Source: Schistocephalus solidus (taxonomy: Eukaryota > Platyhelminthes > Cestoda > Diphyllobothriidea > Diphyllobothriidae). Taken from it: a stretch of DNA of 64,000 bases. Location: positions 211,626 to 275,625 of the forward strand of contig WEDG01003411.1 of assembly GCA_017591395.1 (NCBI GenBank), written 5' to 3'. The notes beneath the pieces were generated by a model. That model saw only the letters and a list, made by a program, of their open reading frames with translations. It ran no database searches and was not told the DNA's origin. Below, in pieces: positions 59,050-64,000 of the stretch. Position numbers and translations under genes: made by a program. How positions within the stretch are numbered: position 1 is the stretch's first letter; each line of letters starts with the position of its first letter.

Positions 59050-60130
59050 CGATGAAAAAAGTTGGAAAGTTGCCAACTGACGGAATAAATCGGACTGCGT
59101 GGTCAGCCCAATGTGCGTTTTTTTGTAGAGAGGCTGACTGGTAAACCGAGAGTTAGGCCTCAATGGCTCCTTCTTAATATGGCCTGTATGGCACTTCCAC
59201 TCCGTGGGATCCGAGCCAGGTGTGGTGATACGCCCTGGGGCAGGTCCGGCCACGCCAGCCACCTGCACCCTTTCCCATCTCCGGTCTTCTTGACTCTGTC
59301 ATGACACTGGGCTTTGGTGCGGTAACGATAAGCGCCGTGGTTTGGAAAATCGCCAACTTACAAAACACTCAGACCTCGCAGTCAGTCCAATTTGTGTTGT
59401 GTGAAGTGGCTGACTGGTGGTCTGAGAGTCAGGCTGCAATGGCTCCTTCTTAACGTGACCTCTGGCTATCTCACACATGTGAGATGTAAGCCATTCAACC
59501 CTCTGTTGTGTTAAATCCTGGTGCTCGTGTTTGAAGGGCCAGGTCGTGTACGTAGTACACGTAAACGAGGTCACCAGCAGCTGCGTCCACTTCCGCATCA
59601 GACAACCGACCGGCTCGGATGGTGGTCTTATTGTGGGGGTGGGGGAGAGAGTGAGGTCGACAGCTCAGCACATTTTCCTCACTATAAACAATCTGACGCG
59701 CTTGAAACTATCACGGTGCGCTAAAAGCCGTGGCTTGGAAGGTTGCCAAATGACGGGATAAATCGGACCGCGTGGTCAGCCCAATGCGTGTTTTGTTTAG
59801 AGTGGCTAACTGGCGGACTGAGATTCAGGCTGCAATGGCTCCTTCTTAACGTGGCCTTTATGGCCCACCCACCCCTTTGGATCCGAGCCAGGTGTGGTGG
59901 TACGCCCAGGGGCAGCTCCGGCCGCGCCAGCCACCTGCACCCTCTCCCATCTCCGGTCTTCTTGACTCTGTCATAGCACCGGGCTCAGGTGTGGGAGGAG
60001 GAGAAAGTGCGGTAGATGCAGTGCAAGTCTACTATCACTTTAAATTAAATCACGCGCAAGTCACCGTCACTGTACTACCCTTCCGTTGAGCATACGGTGG
60101 ACCTCGTCGAAATTGACGGTCGAACTATCG
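59050..60130 (+). repeat. GC-rich interspersed repeat, plus-oriented copies
   Basis: Three partial or full copies start near 59,050, 59,330 and 59,590. Shared phrases include GGTTGCCAA.TGACGG, ATAAATCGGAC, CAATGGCTCCTTCTTAA, GATCCGAGCCAGGTGTGGTG and CATCTCCGGTCTTCTTGACT. Related words (CTTGGAAGG.TGCCAA) occur in the 3' end of the zinc-finger LINE, so the repeat may derive from that LINE's tail. Confidence 0.7.
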
Positions 60131-60592
60131 AGTCCACAGTTGCTCGCTATCGGCTGCAAAATCAGCACCTTTTGCCTCAAGATGAGACCTGATGCAGGTC
60201 TTAGAGGCCTCAAACGCGATCACACCGGAAGAGGAATTCGATTGAGTCGGCACTTAAAATTCGTCCAATCTGCTCTGAATGCGCGCTTAATCAGGGACTA
60301 CTTTTGCCGAATTTTTATATTTCTGTGTAAGTTATTCCATATTACAACGGTATTCACCGAAAAGAACTGATGATACCAAACTGTGCGTGCCAGAGGAAGG
60401 AATAAAAAGATGTCGCGGTGATTGTTGTACCGAGAGCAGTCAAGATGCTTCAACGTAGTATGGTTATCACAGATACGACTTTTTAAAAGCTTAATCAGTT
60501 AAAACAACTTTAATCGGTGAAACCACAAAGTATCAAGGCTTGTGTGGCCACAACATTGTTGGTACGCCAACTTTCTGTTTGCCGCGTTTAAA

Positions 60593-60745
60593 ATTATTTT
60601 TTAAATGCTTGACGGATTCTCGTTTCTTCCACTCAACAGTGCGCAGAGGGTTAAATATAAACAAGCAGTATTCCACGCGGGGACGAACGTGCATTTTATA
60701 AAAAAGGGGTTTTAATCTCGTTAGTTTTAAAATTTTAGAGGACAA
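60593..60745 (-). mobile_element. LINE reverse transcriptase C-terminal fragment
   Basis: The minus strand reads LTRLKPLFYKMHVRPRVEYC followed by FNPLRTVEWKKRESVKHL, the VRP..EYC...NP block that follows the catalytic domain in CR1/Jockey LINEs. Confidence 0.6.
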
Positions 60746-61069
60746 ACGCCGTAGTTCCGCAGTGCACTGAGACTCCTGGAATACGATTTGCCCAGCTCCA
60801 TAATAACTCTGGGCACATTTTTATTGTGACTTTCTGTGCTTAGTTGAGACTGATAATCGTCGCCAAAAACCATAACTGAGCATTCGAGCCAAGAAAGAGA
60901 AAGGCACCATATGTAGCTCCACTGGGCAAAGGCCTGAGGATCTTTATAAGTGTTCAAGCACGAGGTTGCGATGTGCTGGTTTGTATCCACAACTAGTTGT
61001 ATGAACAAAGGTTGAAATTTCCAATGTATTGATGTGTCCGCACCTGTGTGCAGCGACAGCACTCGACTC

Positions 61070-61190
61070 AATTGACTGCACTGCCCACGCACATTCACAA
61101 AACGTATGGGCCTATTAGGCCACATGCATCTCCACGATAACCTGCGGTAAACCACCGTAGTCAAGATCACATAAACGCCCACTATCTCCA
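61070..61190 (+). mobile_element. 3' end of a zinc-finger LINE
   Basis: The plus strand reads LHCPRTFTKRMGLLGHMHLH followed by DNLR and a stop, a better-preserved version of the last finger in the right-arm LINE. It joins directly to the minus-oriented repeat copy that follows. Confidence 0.65.
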
Positions 61191-62460
61191 CCAACATGAC
61201 AGTTCAACCATCCTAGTCCGACGATGTCCACCGTATGCTCCACGGAAGGGTAGTACAGGGACGGTAACTTGCACGTGATTTAGTTTAAAGTGATAGTAGA
61301 CTTGAGCTGCATCTACCGCACTCTCGCCTCCTCCCACACCTGAGCCCGGTGTCATGACAGAGTCAAGAGAACCGGAGGTGGGAAATGGCGCAGATGGCTG
61401 GCGTGGCCGGAGCTGCCCCCGGGCGTGCCACCACACGTGGCTCAGATCCAACGAAGTGGGAGTGTCATAAAGGCCACGTTACGGAGCCGTTGCAGCCTGA
61501 ATCTCAGTCCACCATTCAACCACTCCACACAAAACGCACATTGTGCTGACCATGCGGTTTGAGTTTTCCCGTCAGTTGGCAACCTTCCAAGCCACGGCTT
61601 TTAGCGCACCGTGATAGTTTCAAGCGCGTCAGATTGTTTATAGTGAGAAAAATGCACTGAGCTGTCGACCTCACTCTCTCCCCCACCCCCACAATCAGAC
61701 CACCGTCCGAGCTGGTCAGTTGTCTGATGCGGAAGTAGGCGCAGCTACTGGTAACATCGTCTACGTGTACTACTTTTACGATATGGCCCCCCAAATAACC
61801 AGGATTTCACACAACACGCGGTGGTTGAACGGCTCACATGTCACATGTGTGAGATAGCCGGAGGTCACGTTAAGAAGGAGCCATCGCAGCCTGACCCTCA
61901 GACCACCAGTCAGCCACTCCACACAACGCACATTGGACTGACTGCGAGGTCCGAGTGTAATTGTCAGATGGAGACATGTGCCTTCTCATGTTCAGGGATA
62001 CAGCTTTAAAACATTTTGGTCGTTCCAGCCATTATGGACAAACCGAACGATTTAGTGACCTTATTCACCCAAGACACCATAGTCTGCAGACCAAAAAAGA
62101 TTGAAGCTACTGACTTGATATCATCGCCATAGTCAAGATCAGTCAGCCGGCGTTTGGGTGCAAACGCAACACCGTCATCTTTGTGTAGGGCCTGCCCGAC
62201 AGTTCTGACCGTCGTAGTCCGACGATGTCCACCGTATGCTCCATGGGAAAGTGGAGCAGGGACGGTGACTTGCGCGTGATTTAGTTTAATGTGATAGTAG
62301 CCTTGCGCTGCAGCTACCGCACTCTCTCCTCCTCCCCCAGGCTGAGCCCGGTGTCAAGACAGAGTCAAGAAGACCGGAGGCGGGAGAGGACGCAGGTGGC
62401 TGGCGCGGCTGGGTCCCCTAAGTCCTAGCCGCCCTTAGGCGTGCCACCACACCTCCATGT
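61190..62460 (-). repeat. GC-rich interspersed repeat, minus-oriented copies
   Basis: A full copy (61,190-61,700) and partial copies (61,740-61,960; 62,190-62,460) are reverse complements of the 59.05-60.13 kb repeat. Confidence 0.7.
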
Positions 62461-63180
62461 TCGGCATTTGTTATGGGAGCGCAACCCGAATAATACCTGC
62501 CGTGCCCTAATTTGGCCCCCGTGTTGGTCCAACGCATCAACCACGTGGCCCATTTAGGGAGGCCTGCCCAATAATCCATTCAATAGCATAGTTGAACAGA
62601 ATGGGCAACAAAATACAACCTTGTAGACCACTGGACTGAATACTGACTAATCCCCCTTTCATTCATTTTTGGTGGCAGCAACCGGAAATCAAGCACGCAA
62701 CCTCCGGATATCCCCTATCAAAACCTAGCTTACAGGGTCACATGTCAGTTGGACCGTCGTAATCCGACGATGTCCACCGTATGCTCCAAAGAAGGGTGGT
62801 ACATGGACGGTGACTTGTGCACGTGAATGATTTTTAAGTGATAGTAGACTTGCACGGCATTTACCACATTCTCTCTTCCCTTACCCACCTGTGCCCGTTG
62901 TCAAGACATGGTCAAGAAGATCAGAGGCGGGTTCGGGCGCAGGTGAATCATATCTCACCATTACCCTAAATGGCAGCAGTGGGTGGTGCGGCATGAGCCT
63001 GCACCCACGCGTGCCCGTTTTTGGCACCCGCACCCTCTCCATGTTCGGCATAGGTTATGGGACCGCATCCCAGAATACTAACGCCTGCCGTACCATGATT
63101 TGGCCCCCGTGTTGGTCGTGCGCATCTACTACGCGGCACGTTTAGGGGGCACATGGCCAGATAGTAGCTGCAACAGTAGC
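62461..63180 (-). repeat. Diverged partial repeat copies
   Basis: A second, weaker minus-oriented copy begins near 62,750 (CCGACGATGTCCACCGTATGCTCC). A local pair also repeats here: CCATGTTCGGCAT..GTTATGGGA occurs near 62,455 and 63,040. Confidence 0.55.
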
Positions 63181-63544
63181 AGAAGCACGGATCCTGACAA
63201 GACATGCTCTAAAGTGCGCGAATTTGGTTAGTCAGTGTCCTTGCAGTGACCTTGTTGTGGGCACAAGACGAAATTTGCTCTTTAGAACTGTTTGTCCAAC
63301 AGGCATGATCATATCTGCTTATGCGCTAAATAGACCAAGAAACATGCGTGAAACAATCTGCTTCGGTAACTATTACACAGCAAATGGACGGTCAAAGACA
63401 GGAAAAAAGAAATACTTATATATAATTCTTCCAATTACCTTGGTAAACTCGTCGTTTCGCCGTATTTGATAGGGTGCTGATGCAGAGGCCTCGAAAAAGG
63501 CAAAGTCTCCAACTCTGTACACCACCGCCACCACGACGAAACAA

Positions 63545-64000
63545 AACAATTCGACCGTCGATTTCGACGAGGTCCACCGTATGCTCAACGGAAGGGTAGT
63601 ACAGTGACGGTGACTTGCGTGTGATTTAGCTTAAAGTGATAGTAGACTTGCGCTGCATCTACCGCACTTTCTCCTCCTCCCACACCTGAGCCCGGTGCTA
63701 TGACAGAGTCAAGAAGACCGGAGATGGGAGAGGGTGCAGGTGGCTGGCGCGGCCGGAGCTGCCCCTGGGCGTACCACCACACCTGGCTCGGATCCAACGG
63801 GGTGGGTGTGCCATAAAGGCCACGTTAGGAAGGAGCCATTGCAGCTTGAATCTCAGTCCACCAGTCAGCCACTCTAAACAAAACACCCATTGGGCTGACC
63901 ACGCGGTCCGATTTATCCCGTCAGTTGGCAACCTTCCAAGCCACGGCTTTTAGCGCACCGTGATAGTTTCAAGCGCGTCAGATTGTTTATAGTGAGGAAA
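63545..64000 (-). repeat. GC-rich repeat, minus-oriented copy at window end
   Basis: About 450 bp nearly identical to the reverse complement of 59,670-60,120, running off the window. Confidence 0.75.

Overview
This window is eukaryotic and most likely from a flatworm, plausibly a large-genome tapeworm; that placement is an inference. Supporting signs are genes split by introns (two of only 35 and 38 nt), no operons, dense LINE, SINE and Penelope-like retroelements, long (TA)n tracts, and several hammerhead-ribozyme repeats of the kind known from flatworm retroelements.

Layout. 1-4.4 kb: one candidate first coding exon (294-404), a degenerate telomere-like stretch and old duplicated non-coding sequence. 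4.45-6.86 kb: a Penelope-like element with an open reverse transcriptase plus GIY-YIG frame, set between (TA)n tracts. 7.4-11.3 kb: a tandem array of about 13 tRNA-headed SINE units of about 302 bp in direct, inverted and direct blocks; every well-kept unit has a hammerhead-like core. 11.4-12.4 kb: a 272-bp-arm palindrome with a Penelope-type hammerhead-like motif in each arm, then a 234-bp hammerhead repeat in near-dimer form. 13.4-14.9 kb: two 5' coding exons of an Egalitarian-like gene (minus strand). 15.7-18.8 kb: weak candidate exons (plus).

19.1-41.9 kb is a large inverted duplication with a 14.7 kb spacer. Each arm holds a two-LIM-domain gene followed by a 5'-truncated LINE with reverse transcriptase and C2H2 fingers. 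The right LIM copy is open (138 aa); the left is broken by a stop and a 23-bp deletion, and its LINE is split by a second, CR1-like LINE. The spacer is filled by two decayed CR1-like LINEs and their repeated 3' regions.

41.9-43.5 kb: remnant of a second Penelope-like element. 43.7-52.7 kb: a phase-consistent five-exon gene of unknown function whose largest intron carries a tandem array of 354-bp units with three full hammerhead ribozymes. 55.9-56.6 kb: a possible membrane-protein gene. 57.5 kb: a second telomere-like stretch. 59-64 kb: several copies, in both orientations, of a GC-rich repeat beside LINE fragments.

The most notable content is the set of four distinct repeat families with hammerhead-type motifs, nearly all bounded by (TA)n. 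All coordinates and folds were worked out by eye.
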